A stretch of DNA of 64,000 bases from Methylobacterium thuringiense (GTDB taxonomy: Bacteria > Pseudomonadota > Alphaproteobacteria > Rhizobiales > Beijerinckiaceae). The translations under genes and the position numbers were made by a program. The notes under the pieces were generated by a model. That model was not told the origin of the DNA and did no database searches. It saw nothing but the letters and a program-made list of their open reading frames with translations. Positions 9,022 to 17,562 of this stretch are shown in pieces. Location: the NCBI RefSeq assembly GCF_022179645.1, contig NZ_BPRA01000001.1, positions 1 through 64,000 of the forward strand, in the 5' to 3' direction. Numbering within the stretch: the stretch's first letter is position 1; each line of letters starts with the position of its first letter.

Positions 9022-10848
9022 CTATGATCCGATCGGCTGGGTCGCGGCTTCCAGCCAGGCGCGCGTGTCCGGGTCGAGATCGGGGCCGAGCGTCTCGCGC
9101 ACTCGGGCGTGATAAGCGTCGATCCATTCCGTCTCGGCAGGAGACAGCAGGTCGGCGACGATCAGGTGGCGGTCGAGCGGCGCGAGCGTCAGAGTCTCGA
9201 ACCCGAGCATCTGTCTTTCGCCGCCCGCGATGGCGCGCTCCTCGACCAGGATCAGGTTCTCGATGCGAATGCCGTAGGTGCCCGCGCGATAGTAGCCGGG
9301 CTCGTTCGACAGGATCATGCCGGACTCCAGCGCCGTCGTTCCCGTCTTTGCGATGCGCTGCGGTCCTTCGTGAACCGACAGGAAGGCGCCGACGCCGTGG
9401 CCGGTGCCGTGATCGAACTCGAGTCCTGCCTCCCAGAGCGGCCGCCGGGCGAAGGCATCGATCTGTGCCCCTGTCGTGCCTTTCGGAAACACCGCGCGTG
9501 CGATGGCGATGTGTCCCTGCAGCACGCGCGTGAAGCGGTCGCGCATCTCCTCCGTCGGCGTACCCACCGCCACGGTACGGGTAATGTCCGTGGTGCCGTC
9601 GGCGTATTGCGCCCCGGAATCGATCAGGAAGAGTTCGCCCGGCTCGACCCGTCGGTCGGTCGCCGTGGTGACGCGGTAATGCACGATCGCGCCGTTCGGA
9701 CCCGAGCCCGAGATCGTCGGGAACGACACCTCGCGCAACAGGCCGCCTTCCGCCCGGAAATCCTCCAGGGCCTCGACGGCCTGGATTTCGCCGACGCCGC
9801 CGTGAGCCTTGCGCTGCAGCCACGCCAGGAAGCGCGTCACGGCAAGGCCATCCCGCCGGTGCGCAGCGCGTGAGCCGTCGATTTCCGCGGCGTTCTTGAT
9901 CGCCTTCATGCCGGTGATCGGATCCGGCCCCATGTCGGCGGTGCCGCCGGCCGACGTGATCGTTTCCTTGAGCGCTGCCCCAGCGGTCGCGATATCGAGC
10001 CGTATCTTGGAGGGTTTGCCGGCAAGGGCGGTGAGAGCATCCTCGAACGCCCTGCGCGGGGCGAGGTCGGCGAGCGTACCGAGGTCGGCTTGCGCTTCCG
10101 GCGCGAGATCCCTCGAACTCAGGAACAGGCTCGGCCGGTCTTCCCTCGGCACGATGGCGTAGCCGAGCGCGAGCGGCGTGTGGGTCACGTCCGATCCACG
10201 CAGGTTGAACGCCCAGGCGAGGTTGTGTGGGTCCGAGATCACCAGCGCATCGGCCTTCGCCGCCGTGAGCTTTTCGCGGATGCGGGCGAGCTTCGCCTGG
10301 GCCGTCTCGCCGGCATGCTCGATCGGCTGGAGCACGACGCGGCCTGCCGGCTGTGGCGGCCGACCGGCCCAGACGGCATCGACGAGGTTCGCGACCGCCT
10401 TCGACGAGCCGCCGGCTTTGGTTGCGGCCCGCTCCAGCCGTGCGACGCCGTCGGCCGTGTGCAGCCAGGGATCGTAGCCGAGCACCTCGCCGACGCCGAG
10501 ATTCTCGCCGATCCAGGTATCGAGGCTCTTCTCTGCCAGGGGCACGATCGTGACGATCCCGGCATCGACCTGTTCGGGCGCCTGCAGGGTGTAGCGCCCG
10601 TCGACGACAAGCGCTGCCTTGTCCGTCAGGACGACGGCTGCGCCGGCCGAGCCCGTGAATCCGGTAAGCCATGCCAGACGCTCGGCGTTCGCGGGCACGT
10701 ATTCCGACTGGTGCTCGTCGGCGCGCGGCACCACGAAGCCATCGACTCCGGCCTCGCGCATGGCGGCCCGGAGTGCGGCGATCCGCTCTGGGCCCTTGCG
10801 GTGGCTCGGATCGTCGAAGGTCTGGAAGCGGCGGCGCGGGCTCGTCAT
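9022..10848 (-). CDS. aminopeptidase P family metallopeptidase (Xaa-Pro)
   Basis: 608 residues from the ATG at 10848, fitting the long three-domain M24B type. Two creatinase-like N-terminal domains (about 15-310) precede the pita-bread catalytic domain. Metal ligands are visible: the two Asp of LIDSGAQYADGTTDITRTVA, the His of GTGHGVGAFLSVHEGP and the Glu residues in ILSNEPGYYRAGTYGIRIEN. The protein should remove N-terminal residues preceding proline, using two divalent metal ions. A longer reading from 10908 would overlap prmA by 50 bases, so I use the internal start MTSPRRRF, 10 bases after the prmA stop. prmA and this gene form a two-gene operon. Confidence 0.93.
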   Translation of the reverse strand: MTSPRRRFQTFDDPSHRKGPERIAALRAAMREAGVDGFVVPRADEHQSEYVPANAERLAWLTGFTGSAGAAVVLTDKAALVVDGRYTLQAPEQVDAGIVTIVPLAEKSLDTWIGENLGVGEVLGYDPWLHTADGVARLERAATKAGGSSKAVANLVDAVWAGRPPQPAGRVVLQPIEHAGETAQAKLARIREKLTAAKADALVISDPHNLAWAFNLRGSDVTHTPLALGYAIVPREDRPSLFLSSRDLAPEAQADLGTLADLAPRRAFEDALTALAGKPSKIRLDIATAGAALKETITSAGGTADMGPDPITGMKAIKNAAEIDGSRAAHRRDGLAVTRFLAWLQRKAHGGVGEIQAVEALEDFRAEGGLLREVSFPTISGSGPNGAIVHYRVTTATDRRVEPGELFLIDSGAQYADGTTDITRTVAVGTPTEEMRDRFTRVLQGHIAIARAVFPKGTTGAQIDAFARRPLWEAGLEFDHGTGHGVGAFLSVHEGPQRIAKTGTTALESGMILSNEPGYYRAGTYGIRIENLILVEERAIAGGERQMLGFETLTLAPLDRHLIVADLLSPAETEWIDAYHARVRETLGPDLDPDTRAWLEAATQPIGS

Positions 10849-10858
10849 GCCGTAAGGG

Positions 10859-11797
10859 TTACGCGGCGGTTCGGCGACCCGCAACAACCCGAGGGGACGC
10901 TCCGCCACGTCGCAGCACCAGCGTCGCCCATCCCTCGATCACGCCCAGGCGGGCGAGATGGAAGCCACGGTGGCGGTAAGTCGAGAGGACCCCGGGAACG
11001 TCCCGCTCGATCAGCCCGGACAGGACCAGCACGCCGTGATCCGCCACCACTGCCGTGAGCGTCGGGGCGAGACGCTTGAGCGGCCGGGCCAGGATGTTGG
11101 CGAAGACGACGTCGAAGCGGCGCGGCCGGTCGGCGAGTGCGTGGCGCACGCCGGGACCTTCGTAGAGGCGAAGGTTTCCACCGATGCCGTTGAGGCGGGC
11201 GTTGCCCTTGGCGGTCCAGACGGCCTCCGGGTCGAGATCCCCGGCGATCACCGTGGAGCGCAGGGCCTTGGCCGCCGCGAAGGCCAGGATGCCGGTGCCG
11301 GTGCCGACGTCGAGGACGTGGCGCGGGCGCCCGCGCTTCAGCACGTCGGCCAGCGCCCGCAGGCAGCCGAGCGTGGTGCCGTGGTGGCCGGTACCGAAGG
11401 CGAGAGCCGCCTCGATCTCGATGGCGAGGTCGTTGGAGCGAATGTGCTCCCGGTCGTGTGAACCGTGGATCAAAAAGCGCCCGGCCCGCACCGGCTTCAG
11501 TCCTTCGAGCGAAGCCTTCACCCAATCCTGCCGTTCGATCGTGTCGAACACGGCCTCGTCCGCCCGGTCACCGATGATGGGCCGGATCAGTTCGCGGATG
11601 AAATCCGCGTCGGGCTCCTCGGAGAAATAGGCTTCGAGCTGCCACGTGGTCGTGCCCTCGACCTCGAAGGCGGCGACGGCCGTCTCGGTTGGCTCGAACA
11701 TCTCGCCGAGCACGTCGGTCATGGCGCGTGCGGATGATTCATCCGTCGACAGGCGCAGGACGTGGGTCGGGCGATGGGGAGGAAGGCCTTCGAGCAT
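10859..11797 (-). CDS. prmA: ribosomal protein L11 methyltransferase
   Basis: 312 residues from ATG 11797. The N-terminal substrate-recognition domain (about 1-115) is followed by a class I SAM-dependent methyltransferase fold: HHGTTLGCLRAL, motif I DVGTGTGILAFAAAK, acidic GDLDPEAV, and the catalytic-loop motif FANILARPL. PrmA trimethylates ribosomal protein L11. Sixteen extra residues are possible upstream (to 11845), but MLEGLPPHRPTHVLRL is the usual kind of N terminus. It is the first gene of the pair with the aminopeptidase P gene. Confidence 0.93.
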   Translation of the reverse strand: MLEGLPPHRPTHVLRLSTDESSARAMTDVLGEMFEPTETAVAAFEVEGTTTWQLEAYFSEEPDADFIRELIRPIIGDRADEAVFDTIERQDWVKASLEGLKPVRAGRFLIHGSHDREHIRSNDLAIEIEAALAFGTGHHGTTLGCLRALADVLKRGRPRHVLDVGTGTGILAFAAAKALRSTVIAGDLDPEAVWTAKGNARLNGIGGNLRLYEGPGVRHALADRPRRFDVVFANILARPLKRLAPTLTAVVADHGVLVLSGLIERDVPGVLSTYRHRGFHLARLGVIEGWATLVLRRGGASPRVVAGRRTAA

Positions 11798-11976
11798 GGC
11801 GCGCGGAGTAGCACCGACTTGCCTCGCTCTCCACGGCTTTTCCAAAACGGTGTGGGAACGCTTAACCGCGAGGCAAATTGTTTAATATGTAAGCGGTACA
11901 TGCGACGCGGGGTTCCGCTTGGCATCGCCGGCCAGCATCCCCAGATCGACCCGGCGCCGAAACAACCGTTTGCGTC

Positions 11977-12174
11977 ATGAAAGCAAGAAAAGCTCCGAAT
12001 CGTGGTCCCGTCGTCGTGACGGGCGATCGTGCCCGTCGCCGTCTCCGCTCTTCGCGCGACGAGGTGCTGGGGTCCGAAGCGCTCGACGCGCCCGTGCCCG
12101 GCTCGTTGCTCGTGCTGCTGAGCCGCTTGATGCGCTCGGAACGTAAGACGCCGTCCGACGATCAGGCCGGCTGA
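11977..12174 (+). CDS. possible small basic protein, weak support
   Basis: 65-codon frame in the 525-base gap between prmA and modA. It encodes a strongly basic N-terminal half (many Arg/Lys) and a short hydrophobic helix (PGSLLVLLSRLM). I see no ribosome-binding sequence and no known family. The rest of the gap (11798-11976 and 12175-12322) has no recognisable gene; a slightly AT-richer patch at 11868-11900 may hold promoters. Confidence 0.25.
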   Translation: MKARKAPNRGPVVVTGDRARRRLRSSRDEVLGSEALDAPVPGSLLVLLSRLMRSERKTPSDDQAG

Positions 12175-12322
12175 TCGCTCCGGCCGTTCGGCTTGGCGCA
12201 CGGATCGCTCGCCGCTATGGTCGCGCCGTTCCCGCCGGGATATAGCGCCGTTGGGGAATGGGGCCTGCCATGCAGGTAGCCTCTTCGATATCTCCGATGC
12301 GTGGCCGGGGCACGGTTGACCA

Positions 12323-13174
12323 GTGCCAGGGCTGCGCTCCGACCGAGGCGCGATCATCTTGGCTCATGCAATATCGACCCGCCGCTCCTGGCTCGCGGGC
12401 CTCTTCGGACTAGCACTGGCTTTCGGTTCGTTTCCCGCCACCGGTCCAGCCGATGCTGCGGACGCGCCCGTCGTCGTGTTTGCAGCGGCGAGCCTGAAGA
12501 ACGCCCTCGACGAGGCGACGGCCGCTTGGGGCAAGGAGACGGGGAAGACCGTAAAAATCTCCTATGCCGGCTCGAACGCCCTGGCGAAGCAGCTCGAGTC
12601 CGGTGCGCCGGCCGACCTGTTCTTCTCCGCCGACCTCGCCTGGATGGATTATGCGCAGAAGGCCGGCAGCATCAGGCCCGACACTCGCGTCGACCTGTTG
12701 CGCAACGCCATCGTCCTGATCGCGCCGAAGGATTCGACCGCGGCACTGGATCTCAAACCCGGCGTCGACCTCGCCAAGGAGCTCGGTGACGGCCGTCTCG
12801 CCATGGGCAACGTCGATGCGGTGCCGGCCGGCAAGTACGGCAAGGCCGCGCTCACGAACCTCGGCGCCTGGGAGGCCGTGAAGGACAAGGTCGCGCAGGC
12901 CGAGAACGTCCGCGCGGCCCTGCTACTCGTCGCCCGCGGCGAGGCCCCCCTCGGCATCGTCTACGCTTCGGATGCCGTCTCGGATGCGAGCGTGAAGGTG
13001 GTCGCGACCTTCCCGGCCGACAGCCACCCCCCGATCGTCTACCCGATCGCCCGCACGAAGGATTCCGCCAACGAGGACGCCGCCAGGCTGCTGGTCTGGC
13101 TGCGCAGCCCGGCGGCCAAGCCGTTCTTCGAGAAGCAGGGATTTTCGGTCGTCGGCTCCGAGAAGAAGTCCTAG
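12323..13174 (+). CDS. modA: molybdate ABC transporter substrate-binding protein
   Basis: 283 residues with a GTG start at 12323; TTG 12359 is an alternative. A signal peptide with hydrophobic core SWLAGLFGLALAFG ends near ADAAD. The mature part has the ModA pattern: VVVFAAASLKNALDEATAAW, ISYAGSNALAKQLESGAPADLF, FSADLAWMD, LAMGNVDAVPAGKYGKAAL and IVYASDAV. It binds molybdate or tungstate in the periplasm and delivers it to ModB. The cognate modB (15019) and modC (16430) lie downstream but are separated from it by other genes. Its stop overlaps that of a small convergent gene. Confidence 0.94.
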   Translation: MPGLRSDRGAIILAHAISTRRSWLAGLFGLALAFGSFPATGPADAADAPVVVFAAASLKNALDEATAAWGKETGKTVKISYAGSNALAKQLESGAPADLFFSADLAWMDYAQKAGSIRPDTRVDLLRNAIVLIAPKDSTAALDLKPGVDLAKELGDGRLAMGNVDAVPAGKYGKAALTNLGAWEAVKDKVAQAENVRAALLLVARGEAPLGIVYASDAVSDASVKVVATFPADSHPPIVYPIARTKDSANEDAARLLVWLRSPAAKPFFEKQGFSVVGSEKKS

Positions 13175-13404
13175 ATCCTAAGCTCCACCGGCCCGGTCGC
13201 GATCAGGATCGCGTCCGGCCGGCCCGGAGTCTCGGCCAGCGCGTAGTGCACGGCATCCTGGCGGCTGCGGGAAAGGCCGCCGCCGAGGCCATGTGTCTCG
13301 ACGGCCACCCAGCGGCCGGACGGATCCTGGCCGACGACGAAGCTCGACAGAGGGATGCCGGCCGGTTCTCGAATCGGCTCGGCGACGCTTTGGAATACGG
13401 ACAT
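13171..13404 (-). CDS. small hypothetical protein between modA and TAXI gene
   Basis: 77 residues from ATG 13404, or 83 from GTG 13422. The core reads SFVVGQDPSGRWVAVETHG, then LGGGLSRSRQDAVHYALAET, a pattern seen in short DUF2188-like wrist proteins, but I cannot assign a family. No signal peptide or membrane segment. It is convergent with modA, with overlapping stop codons, and divergent from the TAXI gene. Function unknown. Confidence 0.6.
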   Translation of the reverse strand: MSVFQSVAEPIREPAGIPLSSFVVGQDPSGRWVAVETHGLGGGLSRSRQDAVHYALAETPGRPDAILIATGPVELRI

Positions 13405-13586
13405 CGCTGTTTCGGGGTCCACGCGATCCGACTGTGGACCGCGCCGTTAAGCTGGGCGCTGGCCGGTCGCGTTGCGAGCCGCCGCGGCCGGCCGCCGCAC
13501 GAGGGTTGCCCAAAGATGAGGGCGGCACTCTCACGCCGGCAGACCGCTTGCCTTATCACGGCGCTTCACTGGCGATAGGGAAGCCG

Positions 13587-14966
13587 ATGGCGCGGCGGGT
13601 AATCAGGCGAGAGGCGATCGTTCTCGTCGTGGCGGCTTCGGTGGCCGTCGCGGGAGCGGCCGCCTACTATTTTTCGCGGGCGACGACGCTGACCCTCGCG
13701 GTCGCACCGCAGGGTGGGACCGAGCTAGCGCTGTTCCAGGCCTATGCCGACGCACTCAAGGCCGGCAACAAGGACATCCGTCTCAAGATCCTGTCCTTCG
13801 ACGGCGTGCGCGAGAGCGCCGAGGCCTTGAAGACCCGCAAGGCCGACCTTGCCGTTGTTAGGCCCGACGTCGCCCTGCCGGGGAACGGCCTAACGCTGGC
13901 GGTCCTGCGCGAGCAGGCGGTGCTCGTGATCACGCCGGAAGCGTCCGGCATCAAGACGATGCCCGCGCTCGCCGGCAGACGTCTCGGCTTCATCGCCCAG
14001 CGAGTCGCCGACAAGGCTCTGATCACCGGCCTTCTGGAGCATGACGGCCTGAGTCTCGTCGATCCTGAATCCGGCGCGGCCGTACCGGACGACACCGTCG
14101 GGTTGGTCGGACTTGAGGAGAAGAGCCTCGCGGCGGCCTTCGCCGAGAAACGCATCGACGCGGTCGTCGTCGTCACCACGCCGACGACGCCGGCGGCGAG
14201 GCGCATCGTCGGCCTCGTTGCGCAGGCGAGCCCCGATCACGATGCCCGGCTGATCGGCGTGCAGGATGCCGTGGCGCTGAACCAGCGGAACCCGAAGCTC
14301 GCCACCGTCACCATTCCGGCTGGTCTCTTCGGCGGAAATCCGAAAATGCCAGCCGAGGACGTCACCACCGTCGGCGCGTCCTATCGGCTGATGGCGCGCG
14401 CAAACCTGCCGCGAAGCGTGGCGGCCTCGGTCACGCAGCACCTGTTCGAGATGCGCGCGGGGCTGGCCGAAACGAACCCGGCCGCGAACGCCATCCGCGC
14501 ACCGCGCTACGAAACCACCGCCGACGCGACCAGTGCGAAGCTGCCGATCCACCCCGGTGCGATCGACTATTTCGAGCGCGAGCAGGAGAGCTTCATCGAG
14601 CGCTACGAGACCTGGATCTACCTCGTCGCCTTCTTCGGCGGCGGCGTCGGCTCGATCCTGGCATGGCTCCGCCAGCGTTTTTCGCGATTGCGCCGCGAGC
14701 GGCTCGAGGTCGCGACCGAACGGCTGCTCGACATCCGCGATCAGGCCCGGACGACCACCGAGGCGGCGCGTCTCGCCGAACTGGCCGACGAGGTCGACGG
14801 GCTCGCCTCCGACATCGCCCGCTTCGCCCTCCATCGGCATGCCGAGGCCCGCACGATGAATGCCGCCAAGATCGCCATCGAGGCGGCGCGCTCGACGGTG
14901 ATGCGCAACGCCGCCCTTCTCGATTCGCGGCAATCGCCGACTCCCAGAGCGAACGCCGTTGACTGA
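13587..14966 (+). CDS. TAXI-family solute-binding protein with C-terminal membrane helix and cytoplasmic coil
   Basis: 459 residues from ATG 13587 with AGGGA 5 bases upstream. A membrane anchor or uncleaved signal (10-29) precedes a periplasmic TAXI-type solute-binding domain (about 32-320: LAVAPQGGTELALFQAYADAL, RKADLAVVRPD, AFAEKRIDAVVVVTTPT). A second membrane helix spans about 341-361 (TWIYLVAFFGGGVGSILAWL). A basic stretch and a long Glu/Arg/Ala-rich helical tail (362-445) follow, which would be cytoplasmic. Classical TAXI proteins feed TRAP transporters, but no TRAP permease gene is present. This topology resembles a receptor rather than a carrier. It sits between modA and modB on the same strand. 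Confidence 0.85.
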   Translation: MARRVIRREAIVLVVAASVAVAGAAAYYFSRATTLTLAVAPQGGTELALFQAYADALKAGNKDIRLKILSFDGVRESAEALKTRKADLAVVRPDVALPGNGLTLAVLREQAVLVITPEASGIKTMPALAGRRLGFIAQRVADKALITGLLEHDGLSLVDPESGAAVPDDTVGLVGLEEKSLAAAFAEKRIDAVVVVTTPTTPAARRIVGLVAQASPDHDARLIGVQDAVALNQRNPKLATVTIPAGLFGGNPKMPAEDVTTVGASYRLMARANLPRSVAASVTQHLFEMRAGLAETNPAANAIRAPRYETTADATSAKLPIHPGAIDYFEREQESFIERYETWIYLVAFFGGGVGSILAWLRQRFSRLRRERLEVATERLLDIRDQARTTTEAARLAELADEVDGLASDIARFALHRHAEARTMNAAKIAIEAARSTVMRNAALLDSRQSPTPRANAVD

Positions 14967-15018
14967 AGGGTTCTGCACGGGCTGATACAACGGCTACGCA
15001 GGGAGACCACCGGACGCC

Positions 15019-15714
15019 TTGGACCGCCTCGGACTGACCCCCGACGAATGGATCGCCGTCGCCCTCAGCCTGCGGGTCGCGGCGGTGGCGACGATCGCCA
15101 GCCTGATCCCCGGCCTCGCCGTGGCGTGGCTCCTCGCGCGGAAGCGTTTTCCCGGCCACGCCCTGCTCGACGGGCTGGTCCACCTGCCGCTGATCCTGCC
15201 ACCGGTCGTGACCGGTTACCTGCTGCTGCTGACCTTCGGGCGAAAGGGGCTCGTCGGCTCCTGGCTCTCCGAGATCGGTATCGTCTTCTCGTTCCGCTGG
15301 ACCGGCGCCGCGCTCGCCTGCGCGATCATGGGTTTTCCGCTGATGGTGCGGGCGATGCGCCTCTCGATCGAGGCGGTGGACGCCAAGCTGGAACAGGCCG
15401 CCGCGACCCTCGGTGCGCCGCCCTTTGCGGTATTCCTCGTCGTCACGCTGCCGCTGAGCCTGCCGGGCATTCTCGCCGGCGCGGTCCTCGCCTTCGCCAA
15501 GGCGATGGGCGAGTTCGGTGCGACGATCACCTTCGTGTCCAACATCCCCGGCGAGACGCAGACGCTTCCCTCGGCGATCTACACGCTGACCCAGGTGCCT
15601 GGCGGCGAGGCGGCGGCGCTCCGCCTCACGCTGATCTCGATCGCGCTCTCGATGACGGCACTGCTGCTGTCGGAACTGTTCGCTCGACGACTCGGGCAGA
15701 GGCTGGGGGCGTGA
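15019..15714 (+). CDS. modB: molybdate ABC transporter permease
   Basis: 231 residues from TTG 15019. Five to six membrane segments and the ABC permease EAA loop (AVDAKLEQAAATLGAPPFAV, then LPLSLPGILAGAVLAFAKAMGEFGAT) are diagnostic of ModB/CysTW-type permeases. FVSNIPGETQTLPSAIYT is typical of ModB. It forms the inner-membrane channel for molybdate with ModA and ModC. The TTG start is the earliest that keeps the full first helix. It lies 52 bases after the TAXI gene, so the two are likely co-transcribed. Confidence 0.93.
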   Translation: MDRLGLTPDEWIAVALSLRVAAVATIASLIPGLAVAWLLARKRFPGHALLDGLVHLPLILPPVVTGYLLLLTFGRKGLVGSWLSEIGIVFSFRWTGAALACAIMGFPLMVRAMRLSIEAVDAKLEQAAATLGAPPFAVFLVVTLPLSLPGILAGAVLAFAKAMGEFGATITFVSNIPGETQTLPSAIYTLTQVPGGEAAALRLTLISIALSMTALLLSELFARRLGQRLGA

Positions 15715-15719
15715 GAGCG

Positions 15720-16376
15720 TCAAGCGTAGGCGTACGGCCCACCGCGCTCCAGCGCCCGCTGGTAGGCTGGCCGCGCGTGGATACGGATGAGCCAGTCCCG
15801 CACCTTCGGTCCCGCCCCCGTCCCGCGGGAGGCGAAGGCTTCGAGCGGAAAGCTCATCTGGATGTCGGCCGCTGTAAACGCATCACCGGCGAACCAGGAC
15901 CGCTCGGCGAGTTCGCTCTCCCAATAGCCGGCATGACGGCGCAGGTCCGGATCGACGAAGCCGGTCGTGACCTTGGCCGCGATGGCTCGGACCAGCGGGC
16001 GCAGCAGCGCCGGGCTGCCTGGCGCCAACCGCGAAAACACGAGCTTCAGCAGCAGCGGCGGCATCGCGGAGCCCTCGGCGTAGTGCAGGAAATAGGTGTA
16101 GCGCCGGTGCTCGGGCGTGCCGGGCGCCGGCGCGAGGGCGCCCCCCTGCCGGGCCGTCAGGTATTCGACGATCGCGCCCGATTCCGCGACGATGGTGCCG
16201 TCGTCGTCGAGCACGGGCGACTTGCCCAGGGGATGCACGGCCCGCAGTTCGGGCGGCGCCAGCATCGTCTTCGGGTCGCGGGCGTAGCGCTTCACGTCGT
16301 AGGCGAGCCCGAGTTCCTCCAGCAGCCACAGCACCCGTTGAGAGCGGCTGTTTTCCAGATGGTGGACGGTGACCAT
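15720..16376 (-). CDS. glutathione S-transferase family protein
   Basis: 218 residues. The thioredoxin-like N-terminal domain (about 1-80) begins VTVHHLENSRSQRVLWLLEELGL, with the Ser-Arg-Ser/Gln motif typical of bacterial GSTs and the cis-Pro of HPLGKSPVLDDDG, followed by ESGAIVEYL for glutathione binding. The C-terminal helical domain (90-218) holds RSWFAGDAFTAADIQMSFPLE, the N-capping box. It should conjugate or reduce small electrophiles using glutathione in the cytoplasm. It is inserted on the opposite strand between modB and modC, with only 5 bases to the end of modB. Confidence 0.9.
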   Translation of the reverse strand: MVTVHHLENSRSQRVLWLLEELGLAYDVKRYARDPKTMLAPPELRAVHPLGKSPVLDDDGTIVAESGAIVEYLTARQGGALAPAPGTPEHRRYTYFLHYAEGSAMPPLLLKLVFSRLAPGSPALLRPLVRAIAAKVTTGFVDPDLRRHAGYWESELAERSWFAGDAFTAADIQMSFPLEAFASRGTGAGPKVRDWLIRIHARPAYQRALERGGPYAYA

Positions 16377-16429
16377 TCAGGGCTCCTGCGCTTTCCAGCC
16401 GACAACGCGTCGAGCGGGGCAGTCGGTTC

Positions 16430-17542
16430 ATGACGATCGAGATCGACCTCGCCCTCCGCCGCGGGAGTTTTGCGCTCGACGTCGCCTTCAGCGCCGGGGC
16501 AGGGCTCACGGCCCTGTTTGGGCGTTCCGGCTCGGGTAAGACCACGGTCATCGACCTCATCGCCGGTCTGACGCAGCCCGATCGCGGCCGCATCAGTGTC
16601 GACGGGACGGTACTGCTCGATACGGCGGGCCGCGTCCGGGTGCCGGTGCATCGGCGGCGGATCGGCTGCGTGTTTCAGGAGGCGCGGCTGATGCCGCATC
16701 TCAGTGTACGCCAGAATCTCGGCTTCGGCCGCTGGTTCGCCCGCCGGCACGGAGTCGAGACGACGGAGTCCGAGGTCTCGAACGTGGTCGGGCTGCTCGG
16801 CATCGGGCCGCTGCTCGACCGGCGCCCAGCTGGCCTCTCCGGCGGCGAGCGCCAGCGCGTCGCGATCGGCAGAGCGCTGCTGTCGCGGCCGCGCCTGCTG
16901 TTGATGGACGAGCCGCTCTCGGCCCTCGACGAGGCCCGCAAGGGCGAAATTCTTCCCCATATCGAGCGGCTTCGCGACGAATCCGGCGTGCCGATCGTCT
17001 ATGTCAGCCACTCGGTGGCGGAGGTCTCGCGGCTGGCCTCGACGGTTGTTGTTCTGGAAGCGGGGCGCGTCGCAGCGAGCGGATCGGCGGATACGGTGCT
17101 ACGCAGGCCGGACCTGATCCCCGATGCGGCCGAGGCCGGGGCGGTTCTGGCGATGACGGTCGCCGCGCATGACGAGGCGACCGGGTTGACGCGGTTGAGT
17201 GGCCGCGCCGGGCTGCTCTCCGTTCCCCGCCTCGCTGCGGTGCCAGGAAGCGCCGTCCGCTTGCGCGTTCCGGCCCGCGACGTGCTCGTGGCGACCGAGT
17301 TGCCACGAGGCCTGAGTGCACGCAACGTGTTGTCGGGACAGGTCAAAATGCTCACCGAGACGGGCGCCTCGGTGATGGTCGAGATCGACTGCAACGGGGC
17401 GATCCTCGCGGCGCGGCTGACGAGAGCGTCGGTGCGCGACCTCGATCTGGTGCTGGGGCGGCCGGTCTATGCGATCGTAAAGAGCGTGGCCTTCGATCCG
17501 CAGGGCGTCGGGGTGGGGCAGGGCGCTCCGGTCGAGATCTGA
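16430..17542 (+). CDS. modC: molybdate ABC transporter ATP-binding protein
   Basis: 370 residues. Walker A is GRSGSGKTTVIDLIAG, the ABC signature is LSGGERQRVAIGRALLSRP, Walker B is LLLMDEPLSALD and the switch His is in VSHSVAEV. A C-terminal Mop/TOBE domain (about 300-365, RNVLSGQVKMLTETGASVMV) is typical of ModC and binds molybdate for regulation. It energises ModB. It begins 53 bases after the start of the divergent GST gene rather than directly after modB, so it may have its own promoter. It converges with nudC. Confidence 0.94.
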   Translation: MTIEIDLALRRGSFALDVAFSAGAGLTALFGRSGSGKTTVIDLIAGLTQPDRGRISVDGTVLLDTAGRVRVPVHRRRIGCVFQEARLMPHLSVRQNLGFGRWFARRHGVETTESEVSNVVGLLGIGPLLDRRPAGLSGGERQRVAIGRALLSRPRLLLMDEPLSALDEARKGEILPHIERLRDESGVPIVYVSHSVAEVSRLASTVVVLEAGRVAASGSADTVLRRPDLIPDAAEAGAVLAMTVAAHDEATGLTRLSGRAGLLSVPRLAAVPGSAVRLRVPARDVLVATELPRGLSARNVLSGQVKMLTETGASVMVEIDCNGAILAARLTRASVRDLDLVLGRPVYAIVKSVAFDPQGVGVGQGAPVEI

Positions 17543-17562
17543 TCCTGTCATCCTGTGACGGA

